This document shows positions 1-5,372 of a DNA stretch of 7,518 nt, piece after piece. The position numbers and the translations under genes are program-made. Numbering within the stretch: the first letter of the stretch is position 1; every line of letters starts with the position of its first letter. Origin of the DNA: Chloroflexi bacterium UBA6265 (GTDB taxonomy: Bacteria > Chloroflexota > Chloroflexia > Thermomicrobiales > UBA6265); the NCBI GenBank assembly GCA_002440805.1, contig DJVD01000015.1, forward strand, positions 1-7,518, written 5' to 3'. The notes under the pieces are model-generated. The model worked only from the letters and a program-made list of their open reading frames with translations, was not told the origin of the DNA and ran no database searches.

Positions 1-506
1 GATTGTTCTTCTTCTACGACATGCTTATCGACACGGACAGCGCCACGATCAACCTCGCGGGTGCCAACGTTCAGGTTCTCTTCGCGGACTTCAATCGTAT
101 TGCGGTCGAGATCGGTATCGGCCCAGGTGCGATCGTCGACGCTGGTCTCACCATACGTGGTGTCGGTTACATCGGTCGCGCCATAGCCGGCATTCACATC
201 GGTATCCACGTAACCAGCATCGGTCTGGGTGGTACCGGTGGTTCCAGGAATGGAATCATCGGTGGCGTACGTAGGCTCTTCTGTCCACTGCTGCTCAAGC
301 GCACCATCCTTGGTGACGTTAAGGTACACAGCGCCTTCCTCGTAGGAATCGACAGCGGAGAATGGAATGTAGTGATCGCGGGGGAAGAAGAATCCCTTGC
401 GAACCACGAAGTAATCATGCTCAACGGCGTCGATTTCGCCGACCTTTTCGCCATCGGAACCGATGACATCCATGCCCATTTGCGGGACGAAATTGGTGTT
501 ATCCAT
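1..506 (-). CDS. PRC-barrel domain protein with DUF2382 (YsnF/AvaK-like) start; 3' end outside window
   Basis: 168 codons are visible, from ATG at 506 to the window edge, with no stop, so the C-terminus is missing. An AGGAGG box (517-522) lies 10 bases upstream of the ATG. Residues about 10-70 form a PRC-barrel domain (GMDVIGSDGEKVGEI, then VEHD, FVV, KGFFFPRDHYIP), a small beta-barrel also found in RimM and the photosynthetic reaction centre H subunit. Residues about 80-130 are a low-complexity linker rich in T, D, G and Y. From about residue 135 the sequence (IEVREENLNVGTREVDRG, then VRVDKHVVEEE) matches the repeat style of DUF2382, a domain often joined to PRC-barrels in stress-associated bacterial proteins. 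No enzymatic motif is seen and the molecular role is unknown. It is cytoplasmic as far as visible, with no signal peptide. A paralogue lies directly upstream (783-1106). Confidence is high for the domains and low for function. Confidence 0.9.
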   Translation of the reverse strand, partial: MDNTNFVPQMGMDVIGSDGEKVGEIDAVEHDYFVVRKGFFFPRDHYIPFSAVDSYEEGAVYLNVTKDGALEQQWTEEPTYATDDSIPGTTGTTQTDAGYVDTDVNAGYGATDVTDTTYGETSVDDRTWADTDLDRNTIEVREENLNVGTREVDRGAVRVDKHVVEEEQ

Positions 507-714
507 GGTTGTAACGCCTCCTGTTTAACTTCCTGTGGACCAACGTGAGTTATGACGTTATTCCTGAGAGTGATGGTCGATTGGCATGCTGCCCACGAAA
601 CCCTCTCCAGAACAGGTATGCATATCCTGTGCCATGCCGGCTCTTTGGCCTATGGCGGGGAATTCGGTCGGGGCCTGAAGGGTATTCACAGGGGCATAGG
701 CAACACGAAATCGA
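507..714 (-). promoter_or_regulatory. Leader and presumed promoter region of the PRC-barrel/DUF2382 gene
   Basis: These bases lie between the terminator hairpin at 715-743 and the start codon at 506. Apart from the ribosome binding site at 517-522, I find no convincing -35/-10 pair on the minus strand. The most structured element is an imperfect palindrome at 612-630: ACAGG and CCTGT arms around the 8-base palindrome TATGCATA, offset by one base. It could be an operator or simply chance. Plus-strand open frames crossing this stretch look like shadows. Confidence 0.35.
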
Positions 715-743
715 GGCCACCGCATCCAGGAGACGCGGTGGCC
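715..743 (-). terminator. Intrinsic terminator-like hairpin after the short PRC-barrel gene
   Basis: A perfect 9-base-pair stem (GGCCACCGC / GCGGTGGCC) surrounds an 11-base loop. It starts 40 bases downstream of the minus-strand stop at 783. Read on the minus strand it is followed by TCGATTTCG, only a weak T tract, so efficiency is uncertain. It probably separates the two PRC-barrel genes into different transcripts. Confidence 0.65.
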
Positions 744-782
744 CCGTTGGCGATGCGAAATCAGTTCGTCTGTTTGAAAAGG

Positions 783-1106
783 CTAGATTTTGTGGGGATC
801 CACCCCACTACGGGTGGCCGATCGTTCGACGTCGCCAGCTTCCGGCACGATTTCGCCGTGTTCCGGATGATCGGCCCAATTGCGATCGACGCTGCTGCTT
901 TGGGCCATATCCCGACTGATCCGCAGGATCACCTCATTCTTAACGATACGATCGATGGCAGAGTCCGGAATGCGATGGTTTCTGGGAAAGAAGAAACCCT
1001 TTTGCACCACAAAATGGTCGTGTTCAACCGATTCCACAGTGCCGACTAAATGGCCGGCGTTATCAATGACATCCATACCGACTGCGGGGCGTTGCTGGCT
1101 CTCCAT
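783..1106 (-). CDS. Short PRC-barrel domain protein, paralogue of the neighbouring gene
   Basis: 107 residues. The ATG at 1106 has an AAGGAG box (1113-1118) at good spacing, and the stop is TAG at 783. Residues about 10-66 form a PRC-barrel domain with GMDVIDNAGHLVGTV, VEHDHFVV and KGFFFPRNHRIP. Over 57 aligned residues, 31 are identical to the PRC-barrel at 1-506, by my own hand alignment, so the two look like tandem duplicates. This copy has no DUF2382 domain. After the barrel comes a polar tail of about 40 residues (NWADHPEHGEIVPEAGDVER) that is probably disordered. There is no signal peptide, membrane helix or catalytic motif. A hairpin on each side (715-743 and 1147-1176) suggests it is transcribed alone. 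Role unknown; PRC-barrels usually mediate protein or RNA contacts. Confidence 0.88.
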   Translation of the reverse strand: MESQQRPAVGMDVIDNAGHLVGTVESVEHDHFVVQKGFFFPRNHRIPDSAIDRIVKNEVILRISRDMAQSSSVDRNWADHPEHGEIVPEAGDVERSATRSGVDPHKI

Positions 1107-1146
1107 GGGGAACTCCTTGATGAATCGTTCCCAGTTTGGCTAGCAA

Positions 1147-1176
1147 GGGGTATGCCATTGCACACCGGGATGCCCC
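1147..1176 (-). terminator. Possible terminator hairpin after the SIS gene
   Basis: Arms GGGGTATGCC (1147-1156) and GGGATGCCCC (1167-1176) pair over 10 positions with one mismatch and one G-T wobble around a 10-base loop. It lies 18 bases past the SIS stop at 1195 on the minus strand and has no clear T run. It would separate the lipoprotein-SIS unit from the PRC-barrel gene, whose promoter must lie in this 88-base gap. The best match there, TTGCTA-17-TCATCA on the minus strand, is poor. Confidence 0.4.
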
Positions 1177-1194
1177 CACGTTGGCGAGAATCGA

Positions 1195-1938
1195 TCAGGC
1201 ATTGCGCAGCAAGGGCAGGCGTTTGCCATAGGCTTCGATCAGCGCCTCGATTTTCTCATCGCCGCCGGGGAGGTTCATCGTCGGAATCACCGGCGGATCA
1301 ATACCGCGATCCAGCAGCTGCTGGGTGGTTTCCACCACGACCGCGGTAATCAGGGCCAGGCCAGCGATACTGCTAATTCCACCTACCGGTTGCTCCACGC
1401 CAGGCAGGTTCACCAGCGCATCGCCCCACGGTACGCACGTATCGAGCGTGATGTCGGCCACATCGGCGAGCCGTTTGCCGCTGTCGTGGCGGCTGGGGGC
1501 GGTGGCGTAATGGACATCACTGGTGATAGATACCGTGCGGGCGCCGCGTGCTTTCGCTTCCAGCACCGCCTCAATTGGCACCGGGTTCACCCCGGAGTTG
1601 CTAATCACAATCACCACTTCGCCCTCACGGATATCGTGCGAGCCAATCACTACGCGGGCATAGCCGGGGTTGCGCTCCAGCAATGTGGCATTCACGCTGC
1701 CGAGGAAGGTGAGGTTGATATCCAGCATCGGGTTGAGTGGCATCAGGCTACCAGCCCGGTGGAATACCTCTTCGGCCACGAGATGGCTATGGCCGCTACC
1801 AAACAGATGCACCACACCGCCCGCCGCAATCGAATCCGCCATCCAGCCGGCCACCTGCTCGATCTTTTCGCCCTGTGTGGAGAACATGTCCTCCAGCACA
1901 TCGTACATACGCCGGGAATAGTCGCGATAGGCAGGCAT
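1195..1938 (-). CDS. SIS domain sugar-phosphate isomerase-type protein, UPF0309 family
   Basis: 247 residues starting MPAYRDYSRRMYDVLEDMF. I chose ATG at 1938 because AGAAGGAA (1946-1953) precedes it and the family begins here; the open frame runs 57 codons further upstream, but into the lipoprotein gene. SIS-fold phosphosugar-binding motifs are clear: HLFGSGHSH at residues 44-52, VISNSGVNPVP at 111-121, and the segment PVGGISSIAG at 184-193. A VFHRAGSLMPLNP stretch (58-70) is typical of UPF0309 proteins, which are about 240-250 residues long. The family is thought to bind a phosphorylated sugar, but to my knowledge its substrate is not established. It lacks the glutaminase domain of GlmS. 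It is soluble and probably cytoplasmic. It follows the lipoprotein gene by 34 bases on the same strand, so co-transcription is likely. Confidence is high for the family and low for the substrate. Confidence 0.9.
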   Translation of the reverse strand: MPAYRDYSRRMYDVLEDMFSTQGEKIEQVAGWMADSIAAGGVVHLFGSGHSHLVAEEVFHRAGSLMPLNPMLDINLTFLGSVNATLLERNPGYARVVIGSHDIREGEVVIVISNSGVNPVPIEAVLEAKARGARTVSITSDVHYATAPSRHDSGKRLADVADITLDTCVPWGDALVNLPGVEQPVGGISSIAGLALITAVVVETTQQLLDRGIDPPVIPTMNLPGGDEKIEALIEAYGKRLPLLRNA

Positions 1939-1972
1939 GTTGCGGTTCCTTCTACGTTCGTGGGGACGAGGT

Positions 1973-2740
1973 TCAGCCTTCGGGCGTGCCGGATACCGGC
2001 GTGCCTTCCAGGGGTGCTTCAATCGTGAGATCGAGGTCGAATTCGTACACGGTGCTGTTTTGGAAATCGCCGGCGCGCTGGACCACCTGGCATGGCAGGC
2101 CGGTTTCATCTACCGCCATTTCATAGCGGATTTCCGTGCCGGTATTGTTCTCATCACCGAAGGTATAGACGGTGCAGGTGCGATTGCCCACGGTCACCGT
2201 ACCGCCCTTTTGCACCGGGCGGGCGAGCAGGTCGTCCGTTAATTCGCCATAGGGATCGGCTTGTTCGCGGGTGAGGTAGAGGATCTGGATACCGACCGGC
2301 GAATCGGTGGGCACGACCGTGGTGTCCAGGATCACCCAGGTGGTGGTATCCAGCTCAGGGGCAACGGCGGCACTCACGAACTGGCCCCGCATATACACGA
2401 TGCCATCCACCGCAATCTGCTCGTTGACGACTTCGCCATCACGGAACTCGAACAGGTGGCGATCTCCATCCGCAGTCCAATCCTGCACACTGCCGGTGAA
2501 GGCGAGGTTCTCGCCCTCCTGCGGGACGGTTCCGCTCTGCGAGGTCGTGCGCATGGATTGCACCTGTGGCCATGCCGGCTCTGCCAGAGCCACGACATCG
2601 GCTACCGTGAGTTGCCCCGGTGCGGCGGTGGGTGGACCTGGCGTTGGCGAGGGTTCGGACTTCGTGGCCTCTCCACAAGCAACCAGCACGAGCAGGAGTG
2701 CCAGCAGGGCCGAGAGCTTGGACAACGAGGACAGGCGCAT
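1973..2740 (-). CDS. Secreted lipoprotein of unknown function
   Basis: 255 residues. ATG at 2740 is chosen because GGAG lies 7 bases upstream and it gives a clean signal sequence; an in-frame ATG at 2764 would add eight residues (MWSCWRCL) ahead of it. A basic start and a hydrophobic run (residues 9-20) lead to the lipobox LVAC with Cys22, so lipidation and export are likely. A proline/threonine-rich spacer (about 29-42) follows. The remainder (about 43-245) is a beta-rich domain with alternating strands such as LAFTGSVQDW, RHLFEFRDGEVV and EIRYEMAVDETG. That pattern recalls LolA/LppX-type lipoproteins that cradle hydrophobic ligands, but this is only an impression. Two further cysteines (189 and 217) might form a disulfide. 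The tail EAPLEGTPVSGTPEG looks flexible. It is first in a probable two-gene unit with the SIS gene. Its control region is shared with the divergent 36-residue gene. Confidence 0.85.
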   Translation of the reverse strand: MRLSSLSKLSALLALLLVLVACGEATKSEPSPTPGPPTAAPGQLTVADVVALAEPAWPQVQSMRTTSQSGTVPQEGENLAFTGSVQDWTADGDRHLFEFRDGEVVNEQIAVDGIVYMRGQFVSAAVAPELDTTTWVILDTTVVPTDSPVGIQILYLTREQADPYGELTDDLLARPVQKGGTVTVGNRTCTVYTFGDENNTGTEIRYEMAVDETGLPCQVVQRAGDFQNSTVYEFDLDLTIEAPLEGTPVSGTPEG

Positions 2741-2793
2741 CAGGCATCTCCAACATGACCACAACGTTGATAGAAAAAGGGAAAAACTCCTAC

Positions 2794-2822
2794 TTGCGCA
2801 TATCGCGATACGGTGATAATAT
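2794..2822 (+). promoter_or_regulatory. Candidate promoter for the 36-residue membrane protein gene
   Basis: TTGCGC (2794-2799), 17 bases, then TAATAT (2817-2822), with GATAAT (2815-2820) as an alternative -10 at a shorter 15-base spacing. Both hexamers are partial matches. It overlaps the opposing candidate promoter and the palindrome at 2798-2820, so the divergent pair could be controlled together. The leader before the start codon at 2904 would be about 75 bases. Confidence 0.35.
2798..2820. promoter_or_regulatory. Palindromic operator-like site, copy 1
   Basis: Imperfect inverted repeat ATATCGC-N6-GTGATAA inside the divergent intergenic region. It also contains the 10-base perfect palindrome TATCGCGATA (2801-2810). 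19 of 23 bases match the site at 5373-5395. The outer half-sites TATCRC/GYGATA resemble those bound by helix-turn-helix dimers such as phage-type repressors, but the protein is unknown. Its position between two candidate promoters supports a regulatory role. Confidence 0.45.
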
Positions 2823-2846
2823 AAGCGTAGTCAGACATCCGCACAA
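2818..2846 (-). promoter_or_regulatory. Candidate promoter for the lipoprotein-SIS unit
   Basis: Read on the minus strand: TTGTGC (2846-2841), a 17-base spacer, then TATATT (2823-2818). The -10 box matches TATAAT at 5 of 6 positions, while the -35 box matches only TTG of TTGACA. Transcription would start near 2811, inside the palindrome at 2798-2820, so a protein bound there could block initiation. This is a consensus match only. Confidence 0.4.
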
Positions 2847-2903
2847 CGACGTATGGATAGTGGTATCGGGCAATGTCGCCCGTGAATTGACTGGAGAACG
2901 ACT

Positions 2904-3014
2904 ATGGAACTGTTAATTGTTTTCGCGCTCATTGCTTCTCTTGTTTTGCTGGATGTACTCGCCGTGACCCATGGCGCGGATAGCCGCCTCAACCGCACCC
3001 GCCCGGAAATTTAG
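2904..3014 (+). CDS. 36-residue single-helix membrane protein
   Basis: Starts MELLIVFALIASLVLLDVLA and ends at TAG 3012-3014. GGAG at 2893-2896 lies 7 bases before the ATG, an ideal ribosome binding site. Residues 2-22 form one hydrophobic transmembrane helix. The tail VTHGADSRLNRTRPEI carries three arginines, favouring a cytoplasmic C-terminus by the positive-inside rule. From memory, unchecked, very short proteins with a helix followed by DxxAxxxGxDSR recur in Chloroflexota and some Actinomycetota; here the pattern reads DVLAVTHGADSR. That recurrence, the good ribosome site and the terminator hairpin right after it (3037-3064) argue it is a real gene despite its size. It is the only plus-strand gene accepted here, divergent from the lipoprotein and convergent with parB. 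Function unknown. Confidence 0.75.
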   Translation: MELLIVFALIASLVLLDVLAVTHGADSRLNRTRPEI

Positions 3015-3036
3015 CAACCAGACATTTATCGGCATT

Positions 3037-3064
3037 CCGCCTTGCACAACGATGTGCAGGGCGG
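3037..3064. terminator. Terminator hairpin between the convergent small gene and parB
   Basis: Arms CCGCCTTGCAC (3037-3047) and GTGCAGGGCGG (3054-3064) form an 11-pair stem with one T-G wobble and a 6-base loop. On the plus strand TTTCGCGTTTT follows, a fair T-rich tail, so it most clearly serves the 36-residue gene that stops at 3014. It also lies 13 bases past the parB stop on the minus strand and may work in both directions. Confidence 0.75.
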
Positions 3065-3077
3065 TTTCGCGTTTTCA

Positions 3078-4091
3078 TCATTGTTTGAGCACGGTATCAA
3101 GCGCGGCCCGGAGCTGTTCGAGGTGGCTACGGGTGCGCTCGCTCACCGCCAGTTGCGTGGCATCGGTGCGAGCGAGCGAGCGCGCCAGGGCGGCAACTTC
3201 CTTCGCCACCCGATTTTCATCAAATCGCGGTACGCCCAGCAGCCTGGCCAGGTCGGCGGTGTTTTGTTGTTGCACGGCCACCAACAGGGTCTGGGTTTGC
3301 CGGGCCAGGGCGGCGGCATCTTCCGGCTCAATCAGCGCGTAGAGGCGCTCGACCTGCGTTTGGGCTGCACTATGCGTCAGCTCATCCCCATTGGTCATCG
3401 ATTTCAAAGCCCGCGCGATCTTGCTGGCGACCGGGGCCGAGATATTTTTCTCCACCATCAACGCCCGCAGTGCTTCCTGGTGAACGGCGGGAAGCCCCTG
3501 CAGGGCGCGGCTTTGCTTTTCGCTCAGCTTGCCGGTCTGGATATCATCCTTTGCCGTATCGGGCAGCTTTTCAGTGCCAAGCAGTTGGAAGAGGCGACTG
3601 CGTTTGATGCCCACCGCCTCGGCCACCTGCTCCCACGGTGCATCCCCCATTTGCTGGCGCAGCGCCCGCAGGGCAGCAGCACGGTCGACCGCGTTCAGGT
3701 CGTCGCGGACCACGTTTTCCATCAATTGCTGTAACAGTCGCCGATGCTCCGGCACATCGCGCACCAGTGCCGGGATCGATGCCTGCCCGGCCAGCTTGCT
3801 GGCTCGCCAGCGCCGTTCGCCATGCACCAGGATGTAGATATCGCGTGACTCTTCGTAACGCACCACGACCGGCTGCAAGACGCCTTCACTGCGGATCGAA
3901 GCTGCCAGTTCTTCCAGGCGGTCGTCATCAAACGCGCGGCGCGGCTGGTCCGGATCCGGCTCGATTCGGCCAAGGTCAATCTCCTTGGCGCCGGCCAGGT
4001 CCTGCACACCGGTTGCTTGCGGGCGAGTATCGGTGAACAGATCGTTGACGGTAAAGCGCCGATTACGTCGGCTGCTGGTTTTCTCAGTCAT
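3078..4091 (-). CDS. parB: ParB chromosome/replicon partition protein
   Basis: 337 residues. ATG at 4091 was chosen because GGAG lies 5 bases before it and it overlaps the parA stop by 8 bases (ATGACTGA); the frame extends 17 codons further into parA. The ParB/Spo0J N-terminal domain is clear: IEPDPDQPRRAF at 43-54 and GERRWRA at 91-97, the arginine-rich CTP-binding box. ENVVRDDLN (125-133) follows, then the helix-turn-helix that reads parS (about 154-172, EQVAEAVGIKRSRLFQLLG). The rest (about 180-337) is helical and ends in a probable dimerisation segment. Family knowledge: ParB binds parS, loads as a CTP-dependent sliding clamp, and stimulates ParA ATPase to move replicated DNA apart. N-terminal residues 1-36 are basic and variable, a likely ParA-contacting tail. 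Whether it serves the main chromosome or another replicon cannot be told from this window. Confidence 0.95.
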   Translation of the reverse strand: MTEKTSSRRNRRFTVNDLFTDTRPQATGVQDLAGAKEIDLGRIEPDPDQPRRAFDDDRLEELAASIRSEGVLQPVVVRYEESRDIYILVHGERRWRASKLAGQASIPALVRDVPEHRRLLQQLMENVVRDDLNAVDRAAALRALRQQMGDAPWEQVAEAVGIKRSRLFQLLGTEKLPDTAKDDIQTGKLSEKQSRALQGLPAVHQEALRALMVEKNISAPVASKIARALKSMTNGDELTHSAAQTQVERLYALIEPEDAAALARQTQTLLVAVQQQNTADLARLLGVPRFDENRVAKEVAALARSLARTDATQLAVSERTRSHLEQLRAALDTVLKQ

Positions 4092-4854
4092 CTGCACTCC
4101 GTTCAATCCAGGCGCCCACATCGCGATAAGCGGCGGCGACATTCGATTTTGGCATGTATTGCAACACGCTGGTGCGTTCGGCGGTGCTTTCGGCGCCGCG
4201 GACGCTCAGCGGGATGCTGGGCAGAAGTGGCAACTGGGGGAATTGCTCCTCCAGTTCCAGCAGCATATCCTGAGCCAGTCGCGAGCTGTGGTGCACCTTT
4301 GTGGGCAGGAATCCCAGCACGGTGAGTTCCGGATTGAGGCGATGGATCATGCGGATCGTCTCAAATAAACGCTTCAGCACCATTAACGAAAGCGGATGGG
4401 GTTCGATTGGGATCACCAGTTCGTCGACAGCCACAAGGATATTGATGCTGATGATATTGAGCGCCGGTGGTGAATCGATCAGCACGTAGTCGTAGGCCCC
4501 AAGGTCCGCCGATTTGAGGCGATGATCCAGCTGCCGCTCGCGCTCCAGGACGTTCAGGAGTTCGAGCTCGGCGGCAGCCAGGTCCGGATGCGAGGGCACG
4601 ATATCGATACCGGCGATGGTGGTGGGTTGCACCACATCGGCGATGGTCAGGTCTTCATCCAGCAACAGATCGTAGACCGAGCGGGGCAGGCTGGCCACAT
4701 CGGTGCCGATGGCCATACTCAGGCTCGCCTGGGGATCGAGATCGATCGTGAGCACGCGGTGGCCACGCTCGGCGAGGGCGGCGGCCACATTGAGGGTACT
4801 GGTGGTTTTGGCCGTGCCACCCTTTTGATTGAAAAATGCAATGATGCGGGTCAT
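4084..4854 (-). CDS. parA: ParA/Soj-type partition ATPase
   Basis: 256 residues, ATG at 4854. The deviant Walker A motif KGGTAKTT (11-18) has the signature lysine of the ParA/MinD class. Walker A' is DLDPQ (38-42) and Walker B is DYVLIDSPP (122-130). There is no N-terminal helix-turn-helix, so it is the short Soj-like form rather than the plasmid P1/F type that represses its own operon. ParA binds DNA non-specifically as an ATP dimer and is released when ParB triggers hydrolysis, which pulls ParB-parS complexes along the nucleoid. It is co-transcribed with parB through an 8-base overlap. The ribosome site is weak: AAGGGA sits about 15 bases before the ATG. Bases 4855-4915 upstream hold no promoter I trust. 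Confidence 0.95.
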   Translation of the reverse strand: MTRIIAFFNQKGGTAKTTSTLNVAAALAERGHRVLTIDLDPQASLSMAIGTDVASLPRSVYDLLLDEDLTIADVVQPTTIAGIDIVPSHPDLAAAELELLNVLERERQLDHRLKSADLGAYDYVLIDSPPALNIISINILVAVDELVIPIEPHPLSLMVLKRLFETIRMIHRLNPELTVLGFLPTKVHHSSRLAQDMLLELEEQFPQLPLLPSIPLSVRGAESTAERTSVLQYMPKSNVAAAYRDVGAWIERSADD

Positions 4855-4891
4855 GGGGTAGCGGGGGATCCCTTCTCACACGATCGACGCG

Positions 4892-4907
4892 TATTGCAGC
4901 AATGATA
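4892..4907. repeat. Short dyad upstream of parA, possible distant relative of the 23-base palindromes
   Basis: TATTGC-AGCA-ATGATA lies 38 bases before the parA start. The half-sites resemble TATCGC and GTGATA of the two longer palindromes, but the spacer is 4 rather than 6 bases, so relation is doubtful. A TTGC-A-GCAA core adds some symmetry. It could be an autoregulatory site or chance. Confidence 0.2.
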
Positions 4908-4915
4908 CCGAACAG

Positions 4916-4949
4916 CGAAACGGGAGGCCCATATGGACCTCCCGTTTCG
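4916..4949 (-). terminator. Strong terminator hairpin after the 87-residue gene
   Basis: Arms CGAAACGGGAGGCCC (4916-4930) and GGACCTCCCGTTTCG (4935-4949) pair at 14 of 15 positions around an ATAT loop. It begins 22 bases past the stop at 4972 on the minus strand and is the most stable hairpin seen in the window. The bases after it on the minus strand (CTGTTCGG) give almost no T run. It insulates parAB from upstream transcription. Confidence 0.7.
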
Positions 4950-4971
4950 TGAGCCGATTGGTGCGCCGCTG

Positions 4972-5235
4972 TCAGGCAGCAGTGTGGATGCGATTCCCCG
5001 CGGCAATCAGGGTGTTTCCGATTGCAGCTCGCATGCCAGTCACCATCCGGCCGATCAGCGTTTCGCGCGAGCGAGCACTGTTGCCGGCCTTGCCCACGGA
5101 AAACCGTGGATTGAGACCGAAGAGCATGGCATCCATTTCCTCGCGACGAGCGCGATTGAGCATATCCATGCGGCGAAGTTCCGGGCTTGTTTGGCCGTGG
5201 AATGGTTGTTCAAAGTTGGTCAGCATGGGCATCAT
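4972..5235 (-). CDS. Small protein of unknown function (87 residues)
   Basis: I do not recognise this family. ATG at 5235 is preferred because an AAAGGGG stretch lies about 10 bases upstream; ATG at 5232 (the next codon), ATG at 5262 and TTG at 5286 are alternatives without better ribosome sites. The protein starts MMPMLTNFEQPFHGQTSPEL. A charged helical segment rich in R, E and M (RRMDMLNRARREEMDAM) is followed by GLNPRFSVGKAGNSARSRE. It ends with an amphipathic helix, MVTGMRAAIGNTLIAAGNRI. There is no cysteine, signal peptide or long membrane helix, and no known catalytic motif. A strong sigmaA-type promoter (5344-5372) and a strong terminator (4916-4949) frame it as a one-gene transcript with a leader of about 100 bases. 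This organised setting argues for a real, well expressed gene. Confidence 0.65.
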   Translation of the reverse strand: MMPMLTNFEQPFHGQTSPELRRMDMLNRARREEMDAMLFGLNPRFSVGKAGNSARSRETLIGRMVTGMRAAIGNTLIAAGNRIHTAA

Positions 5236-5343
5236 AATTGATTGGCCCCTTTCTCTGGTCATGGTTGCAAACGGCGTTGTTGGCAACGTGTGTGATTGCA
5301 GTCGTCATTCAGGGCACCCGCGCGGGGACACGAGCACATACAT

Positions 5344-5372
5344 ATAGTAATGGCCTATTTATCACATGTCAA
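5344..5372 (-). promoter_or_regulatory. Sigma70/sigmaA-type promoter of the 87-residue gene
   Basis: On the minus strand: a perfect TTGACA (5372-5367), a 17-base spacer, then TACTAT (5349-5344), 4 of 6 to TATAAT. It is the best promoter match in the window. Transcription should start near 5337, giving a leader of about 100 bases. A GC-rich 10-base palindrome (CCCGCGCGGG, 5317-5326) lies just inside the transcript. The palindrome at 5373-5395 abuts the -35 box on its upstream side. Confidence 0.7.

Noticed and set aside
3..1049. Long plus-strand open frames (3-548 and 552-1049)
   Set aside because: The first mirrors the PRC-barrel/DUF2382 gene on the opposite strand. The second mirrors the short PRC-barrel gene and runs on through its terminator and the intergenic gap. 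The minus strand has the ribosome sites and domain matches.
1390..2028. 212-codon plus-strand frame opposite the SIS gene, and a similar one at 3042-3734 opposite parB
   Set aside because: Both are antisense to well recognised genes, show no domain, and arise from codon bias in the real gene.
631..2582. 14-base repeat GCCATGCCGGCTCT at 631-644 and 2569-2582
   Set aside because: Length is near chance expectation for a 7.5 kb window, one copy is coding (lipoprotein), and flanks do not extend the match.
2577..2591. Hairpin GGCTCT-GCC-AGAGCC
   Set aside because: It is inside the lipoprotein coding sequence, only six pairs, and not followed by a T tract.
2755..2916. Plus-strand open frame of 53 codons starting MTTTLIEKGKNS, overlapping the 36-residue gene
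   Set aside because: It has a protein-like look but no good ribosome site, would need a promoter inside the lipoprotein gene, and covers the divergent control region. The 36-residue frame has a far better start. If it were real, the palindrome at 2798-2820 would be coding.
4855..4971. Possible canonical parS around the parA upstream region
   Set aside because: The GTTTCG/CGAAAC arms at 4916-4949 belong to a terminator hairpin and do not have the parS spacing or the CACGTG centre; no parS-like 16-mer was found elsewhere in the window.
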